Assembly: GCA_039033415.1 (NCBI GenBank)
Contig: JBCCCR010000012.1
Location: 62,001-126,000, forward strand
Reading direction: 5' to 3'
DNA length: 64,000 bases
Origin: Pseudomonadota bacterium
Lineage (GTDB): Bacteria > Pseudomonadota > Gammaproteobacteria > Xanthomonadales > SZUA-38
The notes under the pieces were generated by a model. It was given only the letters and a program-made list of their open reading frames with translations, was not told the DNA's origin and made no database searches. The position numbers and the translations under genes were made by a program. Below are positions 1 through 8,840 of the stretch, one piece after another; the first letter of the stretch is position 1; the number at the start of each line of letters is the position of its first letter.

Positions 1-1155
1 CGGCAAGCTCACGCTATAGATAGACGCATTGATCATTGGAACACATCGCTTACTAAGCTCGAGAATCTCGTCAAAGTCACTGGCCCTTTCCACGATTGCA
101 ACCGGTCCGAATATCTCTGTATTAAGAATTGGATGGTTAGCCGGAACAGATGACAGGAGAGTCGGTTGTACGTATCTACCTTCTCCGGAGCCACCATGAA
201 GAATTTGCGCCCCGCAGCTAAGTGCGCTTGCAATTTGCGAATACACCATCTTGGCGTGTTCGATTGTGGTTAGTGGTCCAACGTCGGTTTCTTCGAGTGT
301 TTGATCCCCAACTCTGAGTTCTTCCAGTTCGAGCACTAACGCCGCAACGATCGCGTCATAACGATGGCCGTGAATAATGATCCGTTGGGTGTGAATGCAG
401 TTTTGACCCGCGGCATACGCAATCCCGGATGCAATCTGCTTCGCTATCAATTTCACGTCTAGCTCAAGCGAGCGATCTACAACAGTTGTGTTAACTCCCC
501 CCAACTCCATCAGGATCCTTTTGCCGGCTGCAGCATGAGCGATGTCGGTGCCACCTGCTTTGCCGCCAGTGAAAGAAACCACGGCCACTTCTGGCATGGC
601 AACTAATTGTGTAGTTTCCGTTGCCGTGCAGTTGGCCAACTGCACAGAATTTCCAGGAACTCCTGCGCTCACAACCTTGCTGAGAAGCAAGTCTGCAACC
701 GCTAGTGTTCGCGGATGAGGCTTCACAATCACTGCAGCTCCAACAGCCAGGGCGGGGGCGATTTTGTGAGCAACGAGATTTAGAGGGTCGTTGTAGGGTG
801 TGATCCCAACGATAATGCCAATCGGTTTTCGTACCCACATGCCAAAGCGATCATGTCCCGCCGGCGATTGATCAAAGGGACACTCCTTGCCGGCAAGAGC
901 CAAGGCTTCCATCGACGCGAGGTGGAAGGTTTCAGCGCAGCGAGATACTTCAGCTCTTGCTTGTCGAATGGTCTTGCTACCGAAGCGCACGATTAGGTCT
1001 ACGAATTGCTCGGCGTCCTGCTCTACCGCTTGTCCAATGTTTGCTAGCCAGGTCGATCTTGTTTTCCGAGAGCAAACGGAAATCTCTTGATTGGCATCCG
1101 TTGCGTTGGCAATCATCCTTGCAATGATGGCTTGGAATCCCAGTCTTTCCGGCAT
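1..1155 (-). CDS. Aldehyde dehydrogenase family protein (C-terminus beyond window edge)
   Basis: NAD(P)-dependent oxidation of an aldehyde to its acid; soluble enzyme. The frame is open from an ATG at 1155-1153 to base 1, giving 385 residues of a family that usually has 480-500, so the C-terminal part lies outside. Seen directly: TPYNDPLN at about 119-126 (the TPWNFP-like motif), FTGG at 195-198, the general-base Glu217 in ELGG, the nucleophile Cys253 in GQNCIHTQR, and NTEIFGPV near 345-352. All catalytic positions in the visible part are intact. An in-frame TAA lies upstream of the ATG, which fixes the start region. Substrate is unknown; the GQNC segment is not diagnostic to me. No obvious operon partner: the next gene on this strand starts 1.3 kb upstream. 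Confidence 0.9.
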   Translation of the reverse strand, partial: MPERLGFQAIIARMIANATDANQEISVCSRKTRSTWLANIGQAVEQDAEQFVDLIVRFGSKTIRQARAEVSRCAETFHLASMEALALAGKECPFDQSPAGHDRFGMWVRKPIGIIVGITPYNDPLNLVAHKIAPALAVGAAVIVKPHPRTLAVADLLLSKVVSAGVPGNSVQLANCTATETTQLVAMPEVAVVSFTGGKAGGTDIAHAAAGKRILMELGGVNTTVVDRSLELDVKLIAKQIASGIAYAAGQNCIHTQRIIIHGHRYDAIVAALVLELEELRVGDQTLEETDVGPLTTIEHAKMVYSQIASALSCGAQILHGGSGEGRYVQPTLLSSVPANHPILNTEIFGPVAIVERASDFDEILELSKRCVPMINASIYSVSLP

Positions 1156-1368
1156 GATATGCCTGCACCATTAGCGGTCATTAGCCACGATCGTAGTGCG
1201 AATCAATCAGTCGACTAAGGGCCGCAACCCAGATGTACTTTTGGTCCACCTGCACAGTGAACAAAAGTCTAAGAAAGAGGCGGCAACCGACTGCGCCTCC
1301 CCCTGGCCTCTGTCGAATAGGGCCAATGGGTAGCGTTCGAAGAGACGGCCAGTGCCAGGCCGCCAAGC

Positions 1369-2511
1369 CTACTCGATTCGATCGACAACCTGCAGGAGTG
1401 CAGTCAGAACAGCTTCGCCCAAGCGCCCGCAACGGGAAGGGGACCATCCAAATTCCGAGTCAGGCATATTCGCATTGTCCTTGAACGGCATCTCGAGGGT
1501 CATTGCGAGCGCGCCAAAATGATCGGCAAGCCAATTTGTCGCAATGGACATGTCGGCCTCTCCCATCTTAACTGGTGGGTAACCGAATTCTGTCTGAAAG
1601 TCAGGATTCGCCGCCTTCAGTTCGGATTCGAATTCGGCCTGCAATGCCCGATGGTGCTCGGTAACTGATTCAACCCCTTCCGGCCCCGCTATGAAGTTGT
1701 AGGGCAACCCTTCGTCACCATGCACATCCAGCGCGAAATCTAGGCCGGTGGCATTCATTTTTCGTCGAACCTGGTAGACCTCCGGACTGCGCTCCATTGT
1801 CGGTTCTTGCCACTCTCTGTTTAGGTCCGTGCCGACCGCGTTCGTTCTGAGATGGCCGCGTCGGCTCCCATCAGGATTCATGTTTGGCACGATCCAAAGA
1901 TCACATTTCTTGAGTAGCAGCCGTGAAACGGGCTCAGACGATTTGACTAGCCGGTCAATCAATCCATCGATCAGATGCTCCGCCATACTTTCACCGGGGT
2001 GTTGACGTGCAAAGATCCAGCATTGCTTTTTGCATTCGGTGGGTGCGCTACCGGCTTCTGTGACTCGTAACAGATCAATATCCTGCCCATCGAGAGTGCG
2101 GCCGATTACCTCATGCCGTACAAGTGGGGAACGCAAAGAGCGAGAGATGAGGTCATAATGCTGCTCCATTGAATAGGGCGCGAAGTAGGCGTACCAGACG
2201 ACATCAAGTTTTGGCGTACTCTCAATCGTGAGTACACCATCGTTGTAGCAGGTTGATCTCGCTCGATGCCATATCCTGCGATCATAGCTCACGCAGGCTT
2301 GGTAGTTTTCCCACCCTTGCGCATAACTGGCGCCGGCGGCGTTAACAATCTTCATTTTTAAGTCAATACCGCGTGCCCCGGTTACGCGGAAATAGAACCA
2401 CTGATAATGGCTCCCCCCTTCATCGGGACGAATATGAAGCTCAATCGATTTTGGGTCTTCGAGGCTAAGGACTTGAATATTGCCGGCGTCAAAGCTGTCG
2501 CTGATTTCCAT
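1369..2511 (-). CDS. M14-family zinc carboxypeptidase (cytosolic carboxypeptidase-like)
   Basis: Predicted zinc exopeptidase of the M14 group that includes cytosolic carboxypeptidases. With the start at 2511 it has 380 residues. It shows the N-terminal beta domain typical of this group (SDSFDAGNI at the start, WFYFRVTG near 38-45), zinc ligands His171 and Glu174 in RQHPGES, Asn231-Arg232 in TDLNREW, the third zinc ligand His264 in DVHGDEG, and the catalytic Glu340 in TLEMPF. The frame extends upstream to 2598, but the ATG at 2511 matches the usual family N-terminus and is preceded by purine-rich GAGAAG. No signal peptide is seen with this start. It stands alone between the aldehyde dehydrogenase and a divergent pair of Sel1-like genes. 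The natural peptide substrate is not indicated. Confidence 0.88.
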   Translation of the reverse strand: MEISDSFDAGNIQVLSLEDPKSIELHIRPDEGGSHYQWFYFRVTGARGIDLKMKIVNAAGASYAQGWENYQACVSYDRRIWHRARSTCYNDGVLTIESTPKLDVVWYAYFAPYSMEQHYDLISRSLRSPLVRHEVIGRTLDGQDIDLLRVTEAGSAPTECKKQCWIFARQHPGESMAEHLIDGLIDRLVKSSEPVSRLLLKKCDLWIVPNMNPDGSRRGHLRTNAVGTDLNREWQEPTMERSPEVYQVRRKMNATGLDFALDVHGDEGLPYNFIAGPEGVESVTEHHRALQAEFESELKAANPDFQTEFGYPPVKMGEADMSIATNWLADHFGALAMTLEMPFKDNANMPDSEFGWSPSRCGRLGEAVLTALLQVVDRIE

Positions 2512-2742
2512 ATTCACTTCTCGTATCCTTTTGATGATTCCAAGGGCGCAAACGACCCAGAGGGCAAAGGAGAGTCGTATCAATCTTTGCTGGGTCAATA
2601 CTATACGAAGTCATAAGAAAAGCAGGCAGAACCAGACTTCGCTAAAATACTCAGGCCACTTCTAAGTTTGTAGCAACTGCTCATGACGATGCGCTTGGCG
2701 CATTTGAAGTTGCACTTGGGTGGAGGGGGCCGAGATTTGTAA

Positions 2743-3750
2743 ATGATCCGATGGGTTTCAGCACTGTTGTTAGCTACGGTTCTTGCCGTTCTGTTCCTAG
2801 TATTTCCCCGCCCGCAAATGCCTCTCGTTTCTGGCGAAAGCGGGTTCATTCGCGACAATTCCCATGTACTCCCTGAGCCGTGGCTGGGCACCGCTGCCAA
2901 AGAACCTGAAACTATTTCAAAGCGGGCTGGAAAAACTAATTGGAAGAGACAAGGTGCCGTTGGCCCGATCGATACCTCAACCGTGAATCAAGCGTACCTT
3001 GGGCCGTTTGCGCCGGGAGTCAGGCTCGACGGTTGGCTAGAGGAATATTTCTTTACTATCCAGGATCAGTCAGCGAACGACATGGAAGTCCAACGTAATT
3101 TGGCCGGTAAGGGTGACGCCAACGCTGCCTTCTGGATGTACGTCTATTGCGTTCATTGTTTGGCCGGTCCAAGGACCGATTGCCAGCTCGAACGCAAGCT
3201 GGCCGAATACGAAGGTATGCTAAATGAACCCAATATCTCCGACGAACAGGCGAGTCAGGTAACTCAAGGGATCGAAAACCTTTACGCGATTCTAGAGCTC
3301 TGTTCGGATACCGTGGACAACAACAATCTGCGGTCCGAGGCACTCCAATGGCTGCATACCGCGGCGGACCTTGGCCATATGGGTGCGCGGCGGCTTTATC
3401 ACTATTACGCTCGGTGGCTAATTTTGGGTAATGGCTCCGGGCTGGCGTTCGAGTACCCCGGTTTAGTCCAAGAGTTTCAGGAGCGAGCGAAGACGTACGC
3501 GAACTCCATCCTCGCTCTTGGGCACGTGCAAGCCTATGTGCTGTTGTCCGAGATGTATTTCGCGGGCGACGTTTATCCCCGTGATTTTATGCAATCGTAC
3601 GCATACGCCTTAGCCGCGGAGGAAATTGAAGGTGATCAGCTAGAGAACACAACGAGAATGCGGCTGCGCCGTGTTGAGTATCGACTTTCGCCTAGAGAAA
3701 AGGCTGAGGCGAGAAAGTTGGCTTCGACACTTGTTGCCCAATTGCCATGA
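2743..3750 (+). CDS. Membrane-anchored or exported Sel1-repeat-like protein, first of a tandem pair
   Basis: I do not recognise a named family. The 335-residue product starts with a hydrophobic segment (about 4-22) that would be a signal peptide or single anchor, leaving the rest in the periplasm. Helical repeat character is visible in the second half: ALQWLHTAADLGHMGA at about 200-215 and SYAYALAAEEI near 285 resemble Sel1/TPR-like units. A cysteine-containing helix (WMYVYCVHCLAGPRTDC) lies near 131-147. It overlaps the next gene by 4 bases (ATGA), so the two are very likely co-translated. The two products share layout and several blocks, indicating a local duplication. Function is unknown. 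Confidence 0.75.
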   Translation: MIRWVSALLLATVLAVLFLVFPRPQMPLVSGESGFIRDNSHVLPEPWLGTAAKEPETISKRAGKTNWKRQGAVGPIDTSTVNQAYLGPFAPGVRLDGWLEEYFFTIQDQSANDMEVQRNLAGKGDANAAFWMYVYCVHCLAGPRTDCQLERKLAEYEGMLNEPNISDEQASQVTQGIENLYAILELCSDTVDNNNLRSEALQWLHTAADLGHMGARRLYHYYARWLILGNGSGLAFEYPGLVQEFQERAKTYANSILALGHVQAYVLLSEMYFAGDVYPRDFMQSYAYALAAEEIEGDQLENTTRMRLRRVEYRLSPREKAEARKLASTLVAQLP

Positions 3751-4745
3751 TTTGGCGCGTATTGCTATTCACCTTATTGTTCGTTGTCGCGATTCTCCTT
3801 ATCGACGCTCCAGCGAGCTGGGTCGCGAGAGTTTCTGAGCCCATGGCAACCGAAGGATTAGAAAAGACAACTCTCTCCGACCATGTCGCATTACCTGTAA
3901 TGCCGACCTTTGACGCTAATAGGAAGCTATCCGCTGACTGGGCTGAGCGCCAACCAGTACAGGAACGCCAGGACGCCGAGGCGATCGCTGGATACAACGT
4001 GATTCTTGATGAAACTATCGGAATCAATACCTGGGTCACGGCACAAGTTGAGGCGATCAAACGCGCCAAACCGTCTGAGTTTCCTAGGCAACGGAGGCAC
4101 GCAGAAGCCGGAGATCCTGAAGCGGCAATGTGGCTCTATTTTTTCTTCGACTATTGTCGCAAAGCCCCGCGAACGGATTGGGGTGTTCAGAATCGACTCG
4201 CGCAAATCGAAGCCTTTGTTCAACGAAGAGAGGAACAAGCAAAGGTAATTGATGTTGATCAGTACGAAGCGTCCCTAGAATCCCTGATGCATTCGTATCG
4301 TCTTTGTAGCCAGCTAGGTGCAGATGTTAAGGCAGATCTAGCGGCGCTTGAATGGATCACAAAAGCGGCTGATCTTGGGCACATGGGCGCGCAACGCCTC
4401 TACCACTTTCGGGCACGCGATCTGATAGCCGGCTACGATGCTGACCTTGTTTTTAGACATCCACAATTGATCGCGGTATTTCAACAGAATGCCGCAAACT
4501 ATGCGAAACAGCTTCTAAACTCTCATCACCCTCAAGGGTTGTTGCTCATGTCTCGGATGCTGCACACAGGCGATGTTTACCGCAAAGACGCGTTAAAAGC
4601 CTACGCTTACGCAAAAGCAGCGGAAATCGCTGGGGTCGATGGAATCCCAGAAGACGCGAGAGGAAGAATGCGCTGGATCGCCTGGGATCTATCTGCTGAA
4701 GAGGTCGAAGAGGCCACGAGTTTGGCGTACAGAATTCTGGACTAA
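3747..4745 (+). CDS. Sel1-repeat-like exported protein, second of a tandem pair
   Basis: A 332-residue paralogue of the upstream gene, joined to it by a 4-base overlap. It has the same plan: an N-terminal hydrophobic segment (about 3-20), a middle helix with a cysteine (YFFFDYCRKAPRTDW, 131-145), then AADLGHMGAQRLYH at 207-220, identical in position to the block in its neighbour, and a C-terminal ALKAYAYAKAAEIAG unit. Sequence outside these blocks has diverged widely, so the duplication is old. The pairing and the shared anchor suggest that both act together at the inner membrane or in the periplasm, but this is inference. No enzyme motif is visible. Confidence 0.75.
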   Translation: MIWRVLLFTLLFVVAILLIDAPASWVARVSEPMATEGLEKTTLSDHVALPVMPTFDANRKLSADWAERQPVQERQDAEAIAGYNVILDETIGINTWVTAQVEAIKRAKPSEFPRQRRHAEAGDPEAAMWLYFFFDYCRKAPRTDWGVQNRLAQIEAFVQRREEQAKVIDVDQYEASLESLMHSYRLCSQLGADVKADLAALEWITKAADLGHMGAQRLYHFRARDLIAGYDADLVFRHPQLIAVFQQNAANYAKQLLNSHHPQGLLLMSRMLHTGDVYRKDALKAYAYAKAAEIAGVDGIPEDARGRMRWIAWDLSAEEVEEATSLAYRILD

Positions 4746-4969
4746 CGGGACTAGTTCGGGGCGTTGAAAAGGATTCCTGAAGCAAGGGCGGGATCAGGTG
4801 CTATGGCCAACTACTGGTTCCGCAAACAGCTTCGATGCCCGTCGTATGGAGCAGACCAGTCACCTTAGCTCACCCTATTCAGTCCTTTGGTGACGATCGT
4901 TGTTGATTTGCCCTTTCGAGACCAGGTTACCAACAGCAGATTGTCATTTGTCACGCATCTAATGAGGTG

Positions 4970-5593
4970 ATGACGATAACCGCCTTCCAAACCCTTCTCC
5001 GCATAGCAACCGATCTCGAAGCCGGTCGCAAGAGCAAATTGACTGTCCAATTCGCTTGGCAGCTTGTGTGTCTCGTCCTGGTATCGGAGATTGCCGCGGC
5101 CCAGGACGCGGAATTGGAAGTAAGAAGGGTATTCGGCGAATGCACACCCATATACGCCTCAGCACAAGATGATCTGAATCTGTTTCGCCGGCCCGACCTG
5201 AGATCCAAACAACTCCGGTTGCAATACCAAAAGGGATGGCGAATTCCCACGGACAAGCAACAGGGCATAACGCGGGTCATTGAGATCGGAAAGCTGCGTG
5301 TTTTGAAGGATGATGAGCGGCTGGACTGCCCGCAGCCGCCCGCCGTCGGGCCGCCAACACTCGTTGTTGGCGAGACGGTTGAGTATTTGTTTTATCTTGG
5401 TGAGGGAATGGGCAGAGTGCGGTTTCGGGGAGCTGAGTGCTCATCACAGGTGGTAGAAGACTTTGCGGTTTACGAGACCCTGCAGTGGCCGGAGGTTCAA
5501 GTATGGTTTCGCGTCTTTTTTGCGGATGGATCGTCACCCGGCTGGCTGCTGCTCGATGGCCAGCAGATTGTTGTCTCGGACGTGTTGTGCTGA
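4970..5593 (+). CDS. Hypothetical exported protein
   Basis: No family recognised. The frame opens with GTG at 4967 and ATG at 4970; GAGG lies directly before the ATG, which is too close for ideal spacing, so the true start may be internal. A typical signal peptide appears only from about residue 24 (LTVQFAWQLVCLVLVSEIAAAQ), which also argues for an internal start. The mature part has four cysteines that could form disulfides (ECTPIY, DCPQPP, ECSSQ and the terminal Cys) and is rich in beta-type sequence. The stop is 11 bases before the next gene, so the two may form an operon. Confidence 0.55.
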   Translation: MTITAFQTLLRIATDLEAGRKSKLTVQFAWQLVCLVLVSEIAAAQDAELEVRRVFGECTPIYASAQDDLNLFRRPDLRSKQLRLQYQKGWRIPTDKQQGITRVIEIGKLRVLKDDERLDCPQPPAVGPPTLVVGETVEYLFYLGEGMGRVRFRGAECSSQVVEDFAVYETLQWPEVQVWFRVFFADGSSPGWLLLDGQQIVVSDVLC

Positions 5594-5604
5594 CGCGTCC
5601 GAAG

Positions 5605-6912
5605 ATGAGAAAACGATGGCCGACGCTGTCGGTACTGACCGTTCTTGCTGTCGCTCCCGTCTATGTGGCGGCATGCTCTTGTACGCCACATTCCGCTGAT
5701 CCCAATGAGATTGAGGTTCGCCTCGGCTCGGCCGATGCCGTGTTTGTTGGTACGTCGGTGGGAGACCGGCTCATCAGTACTGAGCGTTGCAGCGGCAGCG
5801 GTCGTTGTTGGCTGGACGAGCGCCGCGTTCACTCGGTCATCGTCGACACCGCCATTGCCGGAGTCGAAGGAAATTCATCAGTAGAGATAGAAGCCAACGT
5901 TGACGGTGCGACCTGCGGCACTCGGCTGTTGGCCGGAGTGCCCTATCTGGTTTACGCCAGTCGAAGCGACTCGACCCGCCTTCAAACTGGTCTGTGTTCT
6001 GCTTGGCCAGCAAATGGTGATATCACAGCGGCCGAAATCAACTACCTCAATGAAATCCAAGAGCGCGTGGCACGTCGCTGGACACATAGCGCAAAGCAGC
6101 TTAGAGAATTTCTCGACGATTTTTTAAATGAGCAGGTTGCCGGCTACGAAATTGAACCTCAGGTCATCAATTTCTCGTGGCATGACCTCGACGCGGATGG
6201 GGACGATGAACTCGCTGTTTACTTTTCGACCCGTTTTCAGTCTCCCCCAAAGAAAGCGGGTCCGTGGGTAGATACTCATCGCCCTGGTATAACCGTTTTT
6301 GATCAGGCGGACGATGATTTGATCGACTTCCCTCCGATTTGGATTCGCTGGTGCGACGACAAGCCGCAAATTCATGGCCAGCTATCTGCCGAAGGTGGCG
6401 CCCTCATTTTAAAAGCGTGTAATGATCAGACACTGCGCCTCACGCTTCTCGGCCATCAGTTAATAGGTGACGGATGGAAAAGAGACCAGCGTCAAGCCTA
6501 CTTTTATGCGCCGTTGAGGGTCTACGGCCGAAGCATTGCGGAGTGGGAGTCAGCGCTGGGTCATCCTTTGGACCGGAGCTCAGTCGATCACGGGTTCAAT
6601 CGAATTACCGGCGAGCCGGTGGAGCTGGTGACACTTCGGTACTCCAGCCACGAGGGTGTGTTCTGGCAAAACGTCGATAGCGGCGAATCGGTCCTCGTGG
6701 GCGCGACGGCGAAATCGCCAGCTGTGTTCAAGGATTTGGGGCTACCGTTGGCCACTGGCGTTATCGACCCTGCCGATATTTTCGGCTCAGGCAAGCAGGA
6801 CACTGATACGTCGAAGTCATTCCGGTACTGCGATGTCTATTGCGCCGACGTAAGAGTCTCGTTCGACCACGACGTCATCACGCAGATCACCTGGCAGTGG
6901 GAGATCGATTAG
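5605..6912 (+). CDS. Secreted protein with N-terminal TIMP/netrin-like domain
   Basis: The product has 435 residues from the ATG at 5605; the frame is open further upstream but overlaps the previous gene. A signal peptide ends before CSCTPHS. A Cys-x-Cys right after cleavage, followed by ADAVFVGTSV about 20-25 residues later, and further on TCGTRLLAGVPYLVYAS and a later CSAW, is the layout of bacterial TIMP-like (netrin-module) domains. This domain family is known from metalloprotease inhibitors in animals; its bacterial role is largely unknown. The remaining 270 residues (from about 165) are not recognised; DLDADGDDELAVYF near residue 195 is an Asp-rich, calcium-loop-like segment of the FG-GAP kind. 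A second TIMP-like gene lies at 19.7-20.1 kb. Confidence 0.65.
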   Translation: MRKRWPTLSVLTVLAVAPVYVAACSCTPHSADPNEIEVRLGSADAVFVGTSVGDRLISTERCSGSGRCWLDERRVHSVIVDTAIAGVEGNSSVEIEANVDGATCGTRLLAGVPYLVYASRSDSTRLQTGLCSAWPANGDITAAEINYLNEIQERVARRWTHSAKQLREFLDDFLNEQVAGYEIEPQVINFSWHDLDADGDDELAVYFSTRFQSPPKKAGPWVDTHRPGITVFDQADDDLIDFPPIWIRWCDDKPQIHGQLSAEGGALILKACNDQTLRLTLLGHQLIGDGWKRDQRQAYFYAPLRVYGRSIAEWESALGHPLDRSSVDHGFNRITGEPVELVTLRYSSHEGVFWQNVDSGESVLVGATAKSPAVFKDLGLPLATGVIDPADIFGSGKQDTDTSKSFRYCDVYCADVRVSFDHDVITQITWQWEID

Positions 6913-6975
6913 GAATTTCTCAATGCCGTTCGGATTCAGTTTTACTCCTTTGTCAGCATCAATAGTGGAGCGGTT

Positions 6976-7671
6976 TTACTCGAATCCGTCGGCAAAGATA
7001 GTGAGTCCAGTGTCGACCGTCACTGCCCAGTTGTCGGCGCTAACGCCACCGAGATAATCGCCGGGCGCATTATTCGGAGTGGACAATCGCCCGCCAAGCT
7101 GAAGTCCGAACGCCATGGGGCGCGCCGTGGGCGAAAAATCTGGACGACCGCCTGAGCCATCATCAAAGTCGTCCGCAATCAGGTTCGTAACCGAGAAGGC
7201 CTGGATCGGACCTGGCGTTAGCACAATGGCCTGGCGAAACTGGGTGTAGGCTCGCACCGCTCCGTTTTCCAGCTGCTGGTAGATGATGAGCTGCGCAAAC
7301 AGGCGCGTCACGTTGTCGCCGGCAGTGCCAGGGAGTCCTGCTTCCAGGCTGAAGTCAATTGCTGCAATGCCGTCGTTGTCGGCTGGGGAAAAATCTAATT
7401 CGGACGTGTCCGCCAGCAGAGGACGATAGATTCCCAGGGCGGTTTCTGCCCCACCCGGTGCCAGAGTCCAGGTCCCGCGGAAAACGAGGCCGAGGGAGCC
7501 CGCGACATCGTCGACGGTCAACGAAGACGTTGCCGCATCGCTGCTGAATTCGACCAGGTCAATATTGCTGGGCAGGGTGCTGAAGTCCGTGTCGACGGCA
7601 GTTACGGTGCCCGCCGTGGCCGCGGAAAAGGAAAGGGCTGCAAACAGGGCTGCGAGGAAGTGGTTGCGCAT
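6976..7671 (-). CDS. Secreted protein with C-terminal FADGFE tail
   Basis: The 231-residue product starts at an ATG (7671) with CGGAG well placed before it. Signal peptide: MRNHFLAALFAALSFSAATAG. The mature part is of beta type and aspartate-rich, without a catalytic motif I can name (VEFSSDAATSSLTVDDV, LDFSPADNDGIAAIDFSL). It ends in TIFADGFE, the same tail as the large secreted protein at 8841-11756. The tail has a hydrophobic residue, an acidic loop and a terminal Phe-Glu, and looks like a conserved C-terminal signal rather than part of the fold. It is transcribed convergently with the TIMP-like gene. Confidence 0.7.
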   Translation of the reverse strand: MRNHFLAALFAALSFSAATAGTVTAVDTDFSTLPSNIDLVEFSSDAATSSLTVDDVAGSLGLVFRGTWTLAPGGAETALGIYRPLLADTSELDFSPADNDGIAAIDFSLEAGLPGTAGDNVTRLFAQLIIYQQLENGAVRAYTQFRQAIVLTPGPIQAFSVTNLIADDFDDGSGGRPDFSPTARPMAFGLQLGGRLSTPNNAPGDYLGGVSADNWAVTVDTGLTIFADGFE

Positions 7672-7795
7672 AACGACTCCGGTCTTTTCTTGAGTTCCAA
7701 AGCTGGAAGCGGAATCGGTAGTCAAACGGGGTCAAACCACTGATTAGTGATTTTCTTTGGCTACCGACCAGTACTCCAAATCCCCGCAACTAGGT

Positions 7796-7845
7796 CCAGG
7801 ATGCAGGGTGCGGCCTGAGTCATTGAATGAATGGTGGCCAGGGGC
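7796..7845. repeat. Eroded att copy (third copy of the tRNA-Phe-flanking repeat)
   Basis: These 50 bases match the segment that joins the integrase 3' end to the tRNA-Phe 3' end at 22917-22966 and at 12237-12286, with scattered changes. The match includes the last bases of the tRNA (TGGTGGCCAGGGGC) and then stops abruptly where a REP-like inverted repeat begins. It is best explained as the left att scar of an older island inserted at the same tRNA gene. Confidence 0.6.
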
Positions 7846-7848
7846 TGT

Positions 7849-7916
7849 AAATAGGTCAGGTTTACTTTCCTATGCAGTGCAGGAAGACTCTCTAAAAAAG
7901 TTAACCTGACCCATTT
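7849..7916. repeat. REP-like inverted repeat (RAYT-type palindrome)
   Basis: About 68 bases with imperfect inverted ends: AGGTCAGGTTTACTTT on the left and AAAGTTAACCTGACCCA on the right, with a small inner CCTATGCAGTGCAGG hairpin. Short palindromes with GTCAGGTTAACTTT ends are familiar in gammaproteobacteria as REP elements moved by IS200-like (RAYT) transposases; the assignment is by resemblance. It abuts the truncated att copy, so its insertion or associated recombination probably removed the rest of that copy. Confidence 0.6.
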
Positions 7917-7959
7917 CGCTCCCGTGCGTCGTCCTGACAGGATTGAAGCAAAGGTGTTG

Positions 7960-8676
7960 ATGAGAAATTCCGAATTGAACCGAGATCGCGGTTTTCGTTT
8001 GTTGCCCAAGATGGTGGCGTCGCTCATGGCGATCTGCGCGACTGCGTGCAATAGCACCCGGGTTCACCTATACGCCACGTCGCTAACCCCTGCCGAAACC
8101 TCGGAGTTCACAGAGGTCTTGAGGGAGGCGGGGTTTCGAGTCCAGGTCAACAATCAAGAGATACCCAAGGGGATTACGGGCCCGTTGATTGTTTACTCTC
8201 CTGCACATGAGGATCTGGACGTCGTCACCCATATCGGGCGAATCATGAAATCTCTCGGTTATTCTACAGTGGGGTACCAGGCTTACGACGTAGAGAACCA
8301 TGTCTACTCGGGAAACAACATCGGTGTGTATCCGCGCCCCCAATCGAAAGATCCTCACAAGATGCCTGACGATATGCCGGGCTACTTTCGAGGGCGTTGT
8401 CCCGAAGGCGAGGGCACACTGGAATTCCCCCGAGGGCAAGAATTCATTTTCGAATACAGGCCGAATGGCACCGAAGACACGGCGTTTTTGAAGGGCCTAG
8501 CAACCTGGAGCCCTGGAAGCCTGACCCTCGGCCTCGCAGATGGCCAGACGGCGGATTTCATCATTGAGCAGGTTGACTCAAAGGACCGATACGGCATCAC
8601 GCGAAGAGTCACGTTGAAGCCAACGGCCGAGTCCGCCTTGTTTGGCTGCGAATTCTGGATTGTGTTTGTGCGCTAA
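7960..8676 (+). CDS. Hypothetical lipoprotein
   Basis: The start is taken at the ATG at 7960, preceded by AAAGG at proper distance; the frame is open to 7924. The 238-residue product has a lipoprotein-type signal (MVASLMAICATAC at about 18-30) giving a lipid-modified cysteine followed by NST. The first mature part (VHLYATSLTPAETSEF followed by LREAGFRV) resembles small periplasmic domains with a beta-alpha-beta core, but I cannot name the family. A later Cys pair (RGRCPEGEG, FGCEFW) could form a disulfide. It follows the REP element and is convergent with the big Asp-box gene. Confidence 0.6.
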   Translation: MRNSELNRDRGFRLLPKMVASLMAICATACNSTRVHLYATSLTPAETSEFTEVLREAGFRVQVNNQEIPKGITGPLIVYSPAHEDLDVVTHIGRIMKSLGYSTVGYQAYDVENHVYSGNNIGVYPRPQSKDPHKMPDDMPGYFRGRCPEGEGTLEFPRGQEFIFEYRPNGTEDTAFLKGLATWSPGSLTLGLADGQTADFIIEQVDSKDRYGITRRVTLKPTAESALFGCEFWIVFVR

Positions 8677-8840
8677 CGAAACAACAAGGGGCCAATAACC
8701 AATCGCGTTACTAGCAGGGCCTTGTGTAGTGTGCGGTCCACCAACGTCGCAGTTGCAGGGCCTCAAAGTCTCTGTACGCCACTACAACCGCAAGACCAGG
8801 CCGATTAAGCTGGTTCGATAAGCTTATTTTGTGACAACAC

